DNA of 64,000 nucleotides from Planomicrobium sp. YIM 101495. GTDB taxonomy: Bacteria; Bacillota; Bacilli; Bacillales_A; Planococcaceae. The notes below the pieces were generated by a model. It worked only from the letters and a program-made list of their open reading frames with translations. It was not told the origin of the DNA and did not search any database. Where the stretch lies: contig NZ_WLZW01000001.1 in NCBI RefSeq assembly GCF_009707665.1, positions 1,798,001 through 1,862,000 on the forward strand, read 5' to 3'. The position numbers and the translations under genes were made by a program. Below, piece by piece: positions 9,845-18,740 of the stretch. Each line of letters begins with the position of its first letter. Positions within the stretch are counted from its first letter, which is position 1.

Positions 9845-10658
9845 ATACTTCCTCCCTCTCTTCGGCGTTCCGAAACGCGCTATGATTCGTCGGGCCATGT
9901 CCGCCGCCGATATTCAGCGGATGCGCGAGTGCTGCCTGAATAAATTGTTTAGCGGTATGGAGTGCCATTTCGACCGCCTCACCCTTCGCTAATTCTGCCG
10001 CCAGTGCCGCTGAGAACGTGCAACCGGTGCCGTGCGTCTGGATCGTTTTGAGGCGCGCGGAACGAAGTAGGAGTGATTCACCATTTCTATCCAAATAAAA
10101 GTCTTCAGAGAAATCCGGGGAAGTCCCGTGGCCGCCTTTGATCACTACTCCCTCAGCTCCAAAGACCAGAATGCGTTCCGCCGCCTTTTGTCTGGAGACT
10201 GCATCATGAATTACCATCCCACTCAATACTTCCGCTTCCGGAATGTTCGGCGTGACCACTTTCGCAAGCGGCAACAAATACTTTTGCATCGCTTCCACCG
10301 CTTCATGCTGAAGGAGGGAGGCGCCGCCTTTGGCAATCATGACCGGGTCGGTGACAATATTTTGCCATCCGTAACGCTGAATGCCTTCCGCTGTTTCTTC
10401 AATCAGCTCCGCGTCAAACAGCATGCCTGTCTTCAGAGCAGCAATTTCAAAATCGTCCCCGATTGCATCGATCTGTTGCCGGACCGCATCCCGGCTCATC
10501 GGGAAAACGCCGTGCACCCCCAGCGTGTTTTGGGCCGTCACTGCCGTCAGAACAGAAGCTGAATAAACACCGAGTTCCTGGAATGTCTTAATATCTGCCT
10601 GGATGCCCGCTCCTCCGCCGGAATCCGAACCAGCGATCGTCAATACTTGCTTAGTCAT
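9831..10658 (-). CDS. thiD: Hydroxymethylpyrimidine / phosphomethylpyrimidine kinase
   Basis: The 275-residue ribokinase-fold kinase phosphorylates HMP and HMP-P. The N-terminus (LTIAGSDSGGGAGIQADIKTF), the KTGML motif, DPVMIAKGGASLL and the C-terminal anion-hole motif THGTGCTFSAALAAELAKG fit ThiD closely. A GGAGGTGG ribosome site precedes the ATG. It overlaps thiM by 8 bp and thiE by 14 bp. The C-terminus carries the family phrase HGPTNH, so this copy is complete. Confidence 0.95.
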   Translation of the reverse strand: MTKQVLTIAGSDSGGGAGIQADIKTFQELGVYSASVLTAVTAQNTLGVHGVFPMSRDAVRQQIDAIGDDFEIAALKTGMLFDAELIEETAEGIQRYGWQNIVTDPVMIAKGGASLLQHEAVEAMQKYLLPLAKVVTPNIPEAEVLSGMVIHDAVSRQKAAERILVFGAEGVVIKGGHGTSPDFSEDFYLDRNGESLLLRSARLKTIQTHGTGCTFSAALAAELAKGEAVEMALHTAKQFIQAALAHPLNIGGGHGPTNHSAFRNAEEREEVYVVR

Positions 10659-11439
10659 GTTGCGCCACCTCCATACGTACTCGTTCTGCCATGTCCGTCT
10701 CCGTCAAACAAGCGAGCTCATCGAGAAAGTGCTGCTGCAGACTGCCTGGCCCTCGCGACCGCTCCGCAGCCCGTTCTCCTGCAATTGCATAAAACCGCGA
10801 TGCTTCGGCAACAGCAGCGACAGAAGGTTTTGGCGAAACGGCGAGAAAAGCAGCGGCTACACTGCTGAGCAGACAGCCCATTCCGGTTACCGCACTCATG
10901 GCGCTGCTGCCGTACGGAATTCGTTCCACAGTTTCCCCGTCCGTGACGATGTCAATTTCACCCGTTACCGCAACGATCAATCCGTAGCGCCGCGCCGTTT
11001 CAATCGCGAGCTCTTCGATATTTGCTGCGCCGTCTCCTGCATCGACGCCTTTCGCTTGCCATTCCGCTCCTGCGATGGCTGCAAGCTCTCCCGCATTGCA
11101 CCGGAGCAGCGCGATCTCGATTTCCTCCAAAAGCTGACGGACCGTCGCCAGGCGAAACGGCGTCGCGCCCGCGCCGACCGGATCGAGTACGACCGGGATC
11201 CCTGCTTCATTCGCAGCTCCTCCCGACTTCAGCATGGAATCGCGTGAACGCTGTGTGAGTGTCCCGATATTCAACGACAATGCACCGGCGATGGATGTCA
11301 ACGCTTCCGTTTCTTCGATGGCATCTCCCATGATCGGCGATGCGCCGAGTGCGAGGAGGCCGTTCGCCTGGAAATTCGAGACGACGTGGTTCGTGATGCA
11401 GTGGATGATCGGGCCCTTTTCCCGTACTTCTCCCAGCAC
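10651..11439 (-). CDS. thiM: Hydroxyethylthiazole kinase
   Basis: The enzyme phosphorylates 4-methyl-5-hydroxyethylthiazole, the salvage entry for the thiazole half. Family blocks are ITNHVVSNFQANGLLALGASPIM, LNIGTL, PVVLDPVGAGATPFR and the AVTGMGCLLSSVAAAF loop. I prefer a GTG start at 11439, placed just after the tenA stop and 8 nt behind AAGGCAGG. A TTG at 11469 in the same frame would add ten residues and overlap tenA by 29 bp. The operon imports or recovers both thiamine halves; no de novo thiC, thiG or thiS is seen here. Confidence 0.93.
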   Translation of the reverse strand: MLGEVREKGPIIHCITNHVVSNFQANGLLALGASPIMGDAIEETEALTSIAGALSLNIGTLTQRSRDSMLKSGGAANEAGIPVVLDPVGAGATPFRLATVRQLLEEIEIALLRCNAGELAAIAGAEWQAKGVDAGDGAANIEELAIETARRYGLIVAVTGEIDIVTDGETVERIPYGSSAMSAVTGMGCLLSSVAAAFLAVSPKPSVAAVAEASRFYAIAGERAAERSRGPGSLQQHFLDELACLTETDMAERVRMEVAQHD

Positions 11440-11440
11440 A

Positions 11441-12124
11441 TCAAACACCTGCCTTATTCGAAGTTGCAACGTCCCAGCTTTCCATCGTCCACGCCTGCTG
11501 CCAGAAATGCCATTCGTAATAAACGCTGCGCCGGAAATGCGTTTTCAGCTCGTTTCGCCTTTCTTGCGGCAGCTTGTCCGCCAGTTCGTTCATCCGCCCG
11601 ATCTGTTCGTTCACAAGCTCTCCGAACCATTCCGAACCGTACGTGCCGATCCAGCGGTCATAAATCGGGTGATCCGGTTTCGCATCCTTCAGCCGCTCCC
11701 CGATCTCCCAGTACAGCCAGTAGCACGGCAAGATCGCCGCCAAAACATCCGCCAAATCCCCTTCCGCCGCGCGGTACATGTGCGACACGTAGGCGTAGGC
11801 GCTTGGAGACGGCTCGAAATTCTTCTTATCCGCCTCCGTCACGTCGAGCAGCTCCATGAAGGATGCGTGCAGCGCGAGTTCCGCCTCGCACGTCTGCCCG
11901 GCATGGTGCGCAAAACTCTTCGTCGTCTCCAAATCCGTTGCCTTCACCGCGCCAAGCGCCTGGACTTTGGCAAAATGCGTCAAGTAATAGGAATCCTGTA
12001 GTACATAAAAACGGAACACATCGAGCGGCAGCGTGCCATCCGCGATCCCTTTTACGAACGGATGATCGAAACTCGCTTCCCATAAACCGTTGTTCTCTGT
12101 CCTTACCTCTTCACAAAATGTCAT
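11441..12124 (-). CDS. tenA: Thiaminase II / aminopyrimidine aminohydrolase
   Basis: The 227-residue TenA-family protein hydrolyses damaged thiamine products (aminomethyl-HMP) to HMP for salvage. The hallmark patterns are present: FVKGIADGTLPLDVFRFYVLQDSYYL, the E-C-E motif at AGQTCEAELALH, LPCYWLYWEIGE and a C-terminal SVYYEWHFWQQAW. It is the first gene after the TPP riboswitch, with a good AAGGAGATAGGAAAG-ATG start. Its Cys (in QTCEAE) is the catalytic one in TenA-C type enzymes. Confidence 0.94.
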   Translation of the reverse strand: MTFCEEVRTENNGLWEASFDHPFVKGIADGTLPLDVFRFYVLQDSYYLTHFAKVQALGAVKATDLETTKSFAHHAGQTCEAELALHASFMELLDVTEADKKNFEPSPSAYAYVSHMYRAAEGDLADVLAAILPCYWLYWEIGERLKDAKPDHPIYDRWIGTYGSEWFGELVNEQIGRMNELADKLPQERRNELKTHFRRSVYYEWHFWQQAWTMESWDVATSNKAGV

Positions 12125-12149
12125 CTTTCCTATCTCCTTTCTTAGGCAA

Positions 12150-12182
12150 ATAAAAACACCGCTTTCCAGGAAAGGAAAGCGG
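12150..12182 (-). terminator. Riboswitch expression-platform terminator
   Basis: A perfect 9-bp CCGCTTTCC/GGAAAGCGG stem with a T-rich tail (TGTTTTTATTT) lies between the TPP aptamer and tenA on the minus strand. It is placed as a transcription-attenuation hairpin. Confidence 0.88.
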
Positions 12183-12223
12183 CGATTGAGGTCAGCAGAA
12201 AAACGGGAAAATGCTCACGTTCG

Positions 12224-12313
12224 CCCACTTTCCTCCGCTGGTATGATCCAGATCAGGTTCAAAGGGTCCAAGCTTCTGCTTGTCTCAGCCGGTACACGGC
12301 TCCCCTAGTGGTT
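12224..12313 (-). ncRNA. TPP riboswitch aptamer (THI element)
   Basis: Read on the minus strand, the conserved blocks occur in order: ACTAGGGGAGCC, GGCTGAGA, ACCCTTTGAACCTGATCTGG, ATCATACCAGCGGAGG and AAGTGG. This matches the THI-box consensus almost exactly. Ligand binding should favour the downstream terminator and switch off tenA-thiM-thiD-thiE-thiW. Confidence 0.97.
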
Positions 12314-12336
12314 TGCGGTATTCGTTTGTCGGGACT

Positions 12337-12365
12337 ACTATAGCACACAGGATTGGAAAGTTCAA
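12337..12365 (-). promoter_or_regulatory. SigA-type promoter of the thiamine salvage operon
   Basis: On the minus strand, TTGAAC (12365-12360) and TATAGT (12342-12337) are separated by 17 bp, just upstream of the TPP aptamer. Confidence 0.72.
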
Positions 12366-12398
12366 AATGTTTCTTTACTTCCTTAAATTGTCTGCTCA

Positions 12399-14051
12399 CT
12401 ATTCTTTTCCGAGCGGCTCTGCAGCTTCACGGATAGATTGTTCCAGTTCGGCTGCATATGCGTCGCGCTGCTCTGCTGTCCAGCCGAACTCCTGCTCCAT
12501 GAAGTCGATGACGGCCCGCTGGTGACGGCGAACCCAGCCGATTGCGAAAAACAGCGCACCGGTGCGCCGGATGAAGAAGTCTGACGGTTTATACGCAGCC
12601 TCATACTCAATTGCATAACGGAGCATCGCGTAAACGAATGGGTTCCCTAAGCTTGAGAGCCCTGCTTCCTGATAATAAGAAAAGACGGTTTCCACATTCG
12701 AGCCGTAGCGCTGGATCAAAAATTTCGCTTGTCGCTCATCGATTCCGGCCTCTTTCGCTTTCACCAGCATCGTAGATTTGAATTTTCGGAACCCGGCGGA
12801 CCCTCCGGTATCCCCGCCGGAAAGCGGCATCGATCTAGTACTGCTTGCTGGGTACATGCGGCCCGTTTCATCCGCCAATTGTTTAACGACGAGGTCTACA
12901 ATGGTTTCCGCCATCTTCCGGTAGCCGGTCAATTTCCCGCCGGCGATCGACAACAGCCCGGTGTCCGACAGGAACGTTTCGTCTTTACGCGAGATTTCCG
13001 AAGGCGATTTGCCGTCTTCGTGAATGAGCGGACGCAGCCCTGCCCAGCTGGATTCAACGTCTTCCGCTGTCATCCTCACTCCTGGAAAAATAAAGTTGAT
13101 TGCATCGAGCACATAATCGCGGTCCCGGGCAGTCACGACCGGGCGCGCAATGTCGCCTTTATAAACGGTATCAGTCGTACCGACATAGGTTTTCCCTTCC
13201 CTTGGAATCGCAAAAACCATCCGGCCATCCGGCGTATCGAAATACACTGCCTGCTTCAGCGGGAATCGCGTATTATCAAAAACAAGGTGAATGCCCTTTG
13301 TTAGCTGAAGCGACTTTCCTTTACGTGAGTGGTCCGCTTCCCGGAGCGTATCCACCCACGGGCCGGCCGCATTGATTGTTTTGGCTGCCCTCACTTCATG
13401 CACGCTTTGATCCAGTTCGTCCCGGACCTTCGCACCGATCACTTTGCCGCCTTCATAAAGAAATTCTGTGACTTTCATATAATTGATGGCCAATGCTCCG
13501 CACTCCACCGCTTTTTTCATCACCTCAAGCGTCAGACGGGCGTCATCCGTCTTATACTCCACGTAACGCCCTGCACCCTTGATGCCTTCCGATTTCAGCA
13601 GCGGCTCCTTTTTGAGCGCCTGTTCTGCTGACAGCATCCGGCGGCGTTCACCCTTTTTGACACCTGCCAAAAAATCGTAGACGCGAAGGCCAATGTTTGT
13701 CGTGAGCGGTCCGAATGTCCCTCCTTTGTAAAAAGGCAGCAGCATCCATTCCGGTGTCGTGACGTGCGGTCCGTTCTCATAAACGATCGCCCGCTCCTTC
13801 CCGACTTCCGCCACCACTCCGATTTCAAATTGCTTCAGGTAACGAAGGCCCCCGTGCACCAATTTTGTGGAACGGCTCGAAGTTCCCGCTGCAAAGTCCT
13901 GCATTTCGACGAGTGCAACTTTCAGTCCGCGCCCTGCTGCATCCAGAGCGATCCCTGCCCCCGTGATGCCTCCTCCGACAACGAGCAGATCAAAATGCTC
14001 CTTTTCAAGCTTTGCCACATGGGCTGTACGTTCCTTATTCGTAAATGACAT
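12399..14051 (-). CDS. glpD: Aerobic glycerol-3-phosphate dehydrogenase
   Basis: The 550-residue FAD enzyme oxidises sn-glycerol-3-phosphate to DHAP at the membrane and feeds quinone. The N-terminal FAD site FDLLVVGGGITGAGIALDAAGRGLKVALVE, the substrate-contacting block SSRSTKLVHGGLRYLKQFE and TINAAGPWVD are visible, with a C-terminal helical domain of normal length. AAAGGA precedes the ATG. A GlpP-type leader with its own promoter lies immediately upstream, so glpD is a separately controlled unit of the glycerol regulon. Confidence 0.96.
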   Translation of the reverse strand: MSFTNKERTAHVAKLEKEHFDLLVVGGGITGAGIALDAAGRGLKVALVEMQDFAAGTSSRSTKLVHGGLRYLKQFEIGVVAEVGKERAIVYENGPHVTTPEWMLLPFYKGGTFGPLTTNIGLRVYDFLAGVKKGERRRMLSAEQALKKEPLLKSEGIKGAGRYVEYKTDDARLTLEVMKKAVECGALAINYMKVTEFLYEGGKVIGAKVRDELDQSVHEVRAAKTINAAGPWVDTLREADHSRKGKSLQLTKGIHLVFDNTRFPLKQAVYFDTPDGRMVFAIPREGKTYVGTTDTVYKGDIARPVVTARDRDYVLDAINFIFPGVRMTAEDVESSWAGLRPLIHEDGKSPSEISRKDETFLSDTGLLSIAGGKLTGYRKMAETIVDLVVKQLADETGRMYPASSTRSMPLSGGDTGGSAGFRKFKSTMLVKAKEAGIDERQAKFLIQRYGSNVETVFSYYQEAGLSSLGNPFVYAMLRYAIEYEAAYKPSDFFIRRTGALFFAIGWVRRHQRAVIDFMEQEFGWTAEQRDAYAAELEQSIREAAEPLGKE

Positions 14052-14081
14052 TTCCGTCTCTTCCTTTCTTCTTGCAGAACG

Positions 14082-14170
14082 AAAAAAAGAGACCGCAAAG
14101 CTGCCCCACTTCCATTTGGAAGCAAGGCGCTGCGGTCTCTCTGATTCTCGGTCCGATTTATTAACTTGTC
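14082..14170 (-). promoter_or_regulatory. GlpP-type antitermination leader of glpD
   Basis: Read on the minus strand, a conserved element ACAAGTTAATAAATC (14169-14155) and a CCGAGA (14151-14146) precede a terminator hairpin with perfect 10-bp outer arms (14140-14131 and 14097-14088) and seven T. The first two elements recur in the leader at 17909-17992. This is the layout known for GlpP-dependent antitermination in Bacillus. That the conserved element is the GlpP contact is inference. Confidence 0.8.
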
Positions 14171-14173
14171 CCC

Positions 14174-14202
14174 ATTATAGCATAGTGGCTGACTTCTTTA
14201 AA
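14174..14202 (-). promoter_or_regulatory. Promoter of glpD
   Basis: A perfect TATAAT -10 (14179-14174, minus strand) has a weak TTTAAA 17 bp upstream as -35. It lies between the glpK stop and the GlpP-type leader. Confidence 0.68.
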
Positions 14203-14213
14203 GCTGTGCATTC

Positions 14214-15791
<1,578 letters not shown>

Positions 15792-15799
15792 TTAAACGT

Positions 15800-17812
15800 T
15801 TAAAAGATTGTGTAGAGCACTGTATTCGCCAGGGTGATCATTGTAAACAGAATCGTGTTCAAGAAAGCACCCAGGTACATATTTCCTGTTTTCCGGTAGA
15901 AATAGCGGTTGAACACTGCCGCAATCAACAGCACCGGCACCAATCCGATGACGATGATCGAGGACAGGGATTCCGCTGGATAGCCGCCGGTCCCGATGAT
16001 GAAGAGCAGACCGTAATGGTAAACCAGATACAGCAGCAAGCCTCCGATAAAGTGCAGAATGGCGGCCAGATAGCCTTTGATGCCATCGTATGCACGGCTC
16101 GCCGTATTCATATTGACCGCCAGTCCGACGATGAAATAATAGATCAGGAAGAGCGGTGCATAGCGCAGAAGCGCCCAGAAATGCTGCTCCTCGAACGTCT
16201 TGACAGCAAACGTCCAAAGCCGGAAGTCGACGTTGAAGACAGCATCGACTAAATACAGGATACCGTATCCAACTCCCACTGCGACGACGGCTGTTGCCAA
16301 TGCAGAAACAATCGTCTTGAAGCCTGCTTTGACACCGTACGTTGCAATCGTTGCGCCTTCTGCCTTTCTTGTAGCGAAATGATAGCCGACCAAAATCATC
16401 AGCATCACTATCGCCACGTTGATTGCCCAGTAAACGGTCGGGTTGACGGTCGCGCCGCCCATCCATTCCGTCGTTTCAAAGAAGCTCTCCTGCGCGCGCA
16501 GGAAGACGTATTGTACGATACTGAGGGCAAGAATCAAACCGGATCCGAGCTTGACGGAACGGCTGGCTCCTTTGACAAGACCGGCGATCAGGATGAATCC
16601 TGATAATCCGATGGAAATCATGCTGATCTGGCGGAGCAGCCGCATGCCTGTTTCATCCCCGCTGTAGAGGGCGGTGAAGAACAGGGCCGGATACAGTGCG
16701 CCGACGAGCAATAAAATATAGCCGATCAGCCTTGCTCCGTCCGTTTTCGGTGCATCGAATGCTTCCGGACGGGATGTGTAGACCCAATTGAAGAATGGCA
16801 GTTTCGTCAATAGCCCGATGAGCGGGATGAACAGCAGGAAAAAGCCGATCAATGCAACGAATGAGAACCACTCTTTCCACATCCATGTCTGATCATCTTC
16901 GCCGATTTGGATCAGTCCCTCGTGTTCGGCAAACGCCATGTCATAAAAATCGATTGCATAGCCGGTGGACGTTTTCGAGAAGTGGTTCCACGGGTGTGTT
17001 TCTTTTGGCTGGTAAATGACGCGCTGTCCACCGTCCACTTCATAAACTGTGCCCGCTTCGGCGCTTTCAAGGCCGCCTAGGAATCCGAGCCCTTCCGGCG
17101 TGCTGACGTAGTCCTTTTTCGCTACCGGCCCGGCAGCCCCTTCTGCGTTGAAGAAGAATTCATCATACACACCGGCGATTTTTCCGGATGGCCGCGGACC
17201 ATATGCGACATTGATTTCTTCATCCGTGTAGCCCATTGTTTTCAGCCACTGATAGTCCGACCCCATCGTCAGGGAGCTTTGGATTTTACGGATCCCCGAT
17301 TGTTCATAATCCAATTCATCGAGCATCACAGCGTGTGTGGAGGAGAACCCTCCCATCGAATGACCCGAAACTGCGATCATCCCGTTGCCCTCTTCATCTT
17401 TCAGAACGAAATCCTGCTCATACATATACTGAACCGCGTCATACATCGCGAGCGGCCAGAATGAGAAGAACGGAACCGGTTTTTCCATCGTGCCTGTGGA
17501 ATGACCGTGATCATACATATCCAGCGCCAAGACGACATAGCCGCGTTTCGCCATCTCGATCGCCTGTGCATCCTGCATCTCCCCGGAGTTCAAATAGCCG
17601 TGGGTCGCGATCACTGCCGGCCTCGGTTCTGCATCAGCACCGTCCGGCTTGTAAAGAAGCCCGGAAAGTTCTCCGCGTTCCGTTTCAAAATAAATCCGTG
17701 AAACGTCTGCGTTTCCGCCTGCCTGGTTGAAATGGGATGCTGCGATGCTTCCCACTAAAATAAGAGCAAGTGATATAACCAGTAACACAAACGACTTTTT
17801 CATTTTTCGCAT
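15800..17812 (-). CDS. Membrane-embedded alpha/beta hydrolase in the glycerol regulon
   Basis: This 670-residue protein begins with one membrane helix (about residues 7-26), followed by an extracytoplasmic alpha/beta-hydrolase domain (about 40-310). It has the oxyanion HG turn in IATHGYLNSGEM and the nucleophile elbow GHSMGG near residue 150. A C-terminal half follows with about ten hydrophobic helices. The substrate is unknown; lipase, esterase or peptidase activity are all possible. Context is the clue: it lies between glpP and glpK, directly behind a leader that resembles GlpP antitermination leaders, where glpF usually sits. A role in releasing or moving glycerol or a glycerol ester is an inference. 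The upstream ribosome site is GAGGGAG before ATG 17812. I know of no characterised member with this membrane half. Confidence 0.82.
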   Translation of the reverse strand: MRKMKKSFVLLVISLALILVGSIAASHFNQAGGNADVSRIYFETERGELSGLLYKPDGADAEPRPAVIATHGYLNSGEMQDAQAIEMAKRGYVVLALDMYDHGHSTGTMEKPVPFFSFWPLAMYDAVQYMYEQDFVLKDEEGNGMIAVSGHSMGGFSSTHAVMLDELDYEQSGIRKIQSSLTMGSDYQWLKTMGYTDEEINVAYGPRPSGKIAGVYDEFFFNAEGAAGPVAKKDYVSTPEGLGFLGGLESAEAGTVYEVDGGQRVIYQPKETHPWNHFSKTSTGYAIDFYDMAFAEHEGLIQIGEDDQTWMWKEWFSFVALIGFFLLFIPLIGLLTKLPFFNWVYTSRPEAFDAPKTDGARLIGYILLLVGALYPALFFTALYSGDETGMRLLRQISMISIGLSGFILIAGLVKGASRSVKLGSGLILALSIVQYVFLRAQESFFETTEWMGGATVNPTVYWAINVAIVMLMILVGYHFATRKAEGATIATYGVKAGFKTIVSALATAVVAVGVGYGILYLVDAVFNVDFRLWTFAVKTFEEQHFWALLRYAPLFLIYYFIVGLAVNMNTASRAYDGIKGYLAAILHFIGGLLLYLVYHYGLLFIIGTGGYPAESLSSIIVIGLVPVLLIAAVFNRYFYRKTGNMYLGAFLNTILFTMITLANTVLYTIF

Positions 17813-17908
17813 TTTCTTCTCCCTCTCTTCCTGAGTGTTTTCAATCCGGCAGCCGGCGGACTTCCTCTTTGTTACCGCCCTTTGACTTCACGCACATGCG
17901 CGCAAGAA

Positions 17909-17992
17909 AAAAATAGACACATCGAATCAGCCTGGCATCCGCCAGGGCAGTCAATGTGTCTCATTTATCTCGGCACGGATTTATTAACTTGT
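17909..17992 (-). promoter_or_regulatory. GlpP-type antitermination leader of the hydrolase-glpK unit
   Basis: On the minus strand the element ACAAGTTAATAAATC (17992-17978) and CCGAGA (17973-17968) precede a long hairpin (GACACAT/ATGTGTC outer arms, CCTGGC/GCCAGG inner arms) ending in seven T. It matches the glpD leader in the conserved blocks but not in the stem sequence, as expected for a regulator-read element. Confidence 0.82.
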
Positions 17993-17996
17993 GCTC

Positions 17997-18025
17997 AGTA
18001 TAGCGGACAGTGAAAACGCTGTCAA
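17997..18025 (-). promoter_or_regulatory. SigA promoter of the hydrolase-glpK unit
   Basis: TTGACA (18025-18020, minus strand) and TATACT (18002-17997) are separated by exactly 17 bp. This is a near-consensus vegetative promoter just upstream of the GlpP-type leader. Confidence 0.88.
18011..18024. promoter_or_regulatory. cre-like CcpA site overlapping the promoter -35
   Basis: TGAAAACGCTGTCA fits the cre consensus TGWAANCGNTNNCA at every fixed position and overlaps the -35 hexamer. This is consistent with CcpA blocking initiation in the presence of preferred sugars. Confidence 0.78.
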
Positions 18026-18063
18026 TACGAGTAGGTCGAATTTTGCAAATTCAAAAACAGCCC

Positions 18064-18597
18064 TTACCACAAATCCACATTCGAAGTCGTCACCGCGTGT
18101 GCACCGTTGCGGATGGCAATCTCCACATCATTCTGTGTCCGGATCAGCCCGCCTGCAATTACAGGAATGCCTGTTTCCTCGCGGATTTCCTGAATGATTC
18201 CAGGGAGCACGCCAGGCAGCACTTCGATGTAATCCGGCTGCAGCTTTTTGCATGCCTTCAAATTGTGATCGAGCGCATGGCTGTCCAGTGCAAACAAGCG
18301 CTGGATCCCGATAATATTGCGCTTTCTTGCAAATGAAATTACATTCGCCCTTGTCGAAATGATGCCATCCACTTTCACATTATTGACCAGGTATTCAAGT
18401 CCGTATTCATCCACCTTCAAGCCTTGAATCAAGTCCACGTGCATATAAACTTGCTTGCCCTTTTTCTTGGCATATTTCACGGTACTTTCGACAGTCGATA
18501 AACGGGTTTCCAGAAAAATGATTTTTTCGTGGTCTGTTTGGAGCGCTTTCTCGAAGTCTTTCATGTTGCGGATTGCTGGAATAACTGATTTATTCAT
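18064..18597 (-). CDS. glpP: GlpP, glycerol operon antiterminator
   Basis: The 177-residue protein matches GlpP over its length: PAIRNMKDFEKAL, IIFLETRLSTVE, VYMHVDLIQGLKVDEYGLEYL, DGIISTRANVI, RLFALDSHALDHNL, DYIEVLPGVLPGII and PVIAGGLIRTQNDVE. It is a TIM-barrel-like RNA-binding protein that, with glycerol-3-phosphate, lets RNA polymerase pass leader terminators of glp genes. The two leaders that carry the shared element lie just downstream. GGAGGG precedes the ATG. Confidence 0.95.
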   Translation of the reverse strand: MNKSVIPAIRNMKDFEKALQTDHEKIIFLETRLSTVESTVKYAKKKGKQVYMHVDLIQGLKVDEYGLEYLVNNVKVDGIISTRANVISFARKRNIIGIQRLFALDSHALDHNLKACKKLQPDYIEVLPGVLPGIIQEIREETGIPVIAGGLIRTQNDVEIAIRNGAHAVTTSNVDLW

Positions 18598-18670
18598 TGC
18601 GTTCCCTCCGTCTCCCTATTCTGCGAGATTTAAAGGGAAATGACAAGAAAGTTGATTGCACTCTCTCTTT

Positions 18671-18686
18671 TGTTTCACGTGAAACA
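18671..18686. promoter_or_regulatory. parS site 1 (ParB/Spo0J binding)
   Basis: TGTTTCACGTGAAACA is a perfect 16-bp palindrome and matches the bacterial parS consensus. It overlaps the U-tract of the aldo/keto reductase terminator. ParB loading here would organise the origin region. Confidence 0.95.
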
Positions 18687-18733
18687 AAACGCACCCGCAC
18701 AGGAAGCTTCAGTTGCTTCTGTACGGATGCGTT
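18680..18733 (-). terminator. Terminator of the aldo/keto reductase gene, fused to parS
   Basis: On the minus strand a long stem (AACGCA/TGCGTT ends, G-U pairs inside, one bulge) is followed by TTTTGTTT, whose last bases are the parS half-site. The wobble pairs make it stable only as minus-strand RNA. Confidence 0.8.
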
Positions 18734-18740
18734 TGCAATC

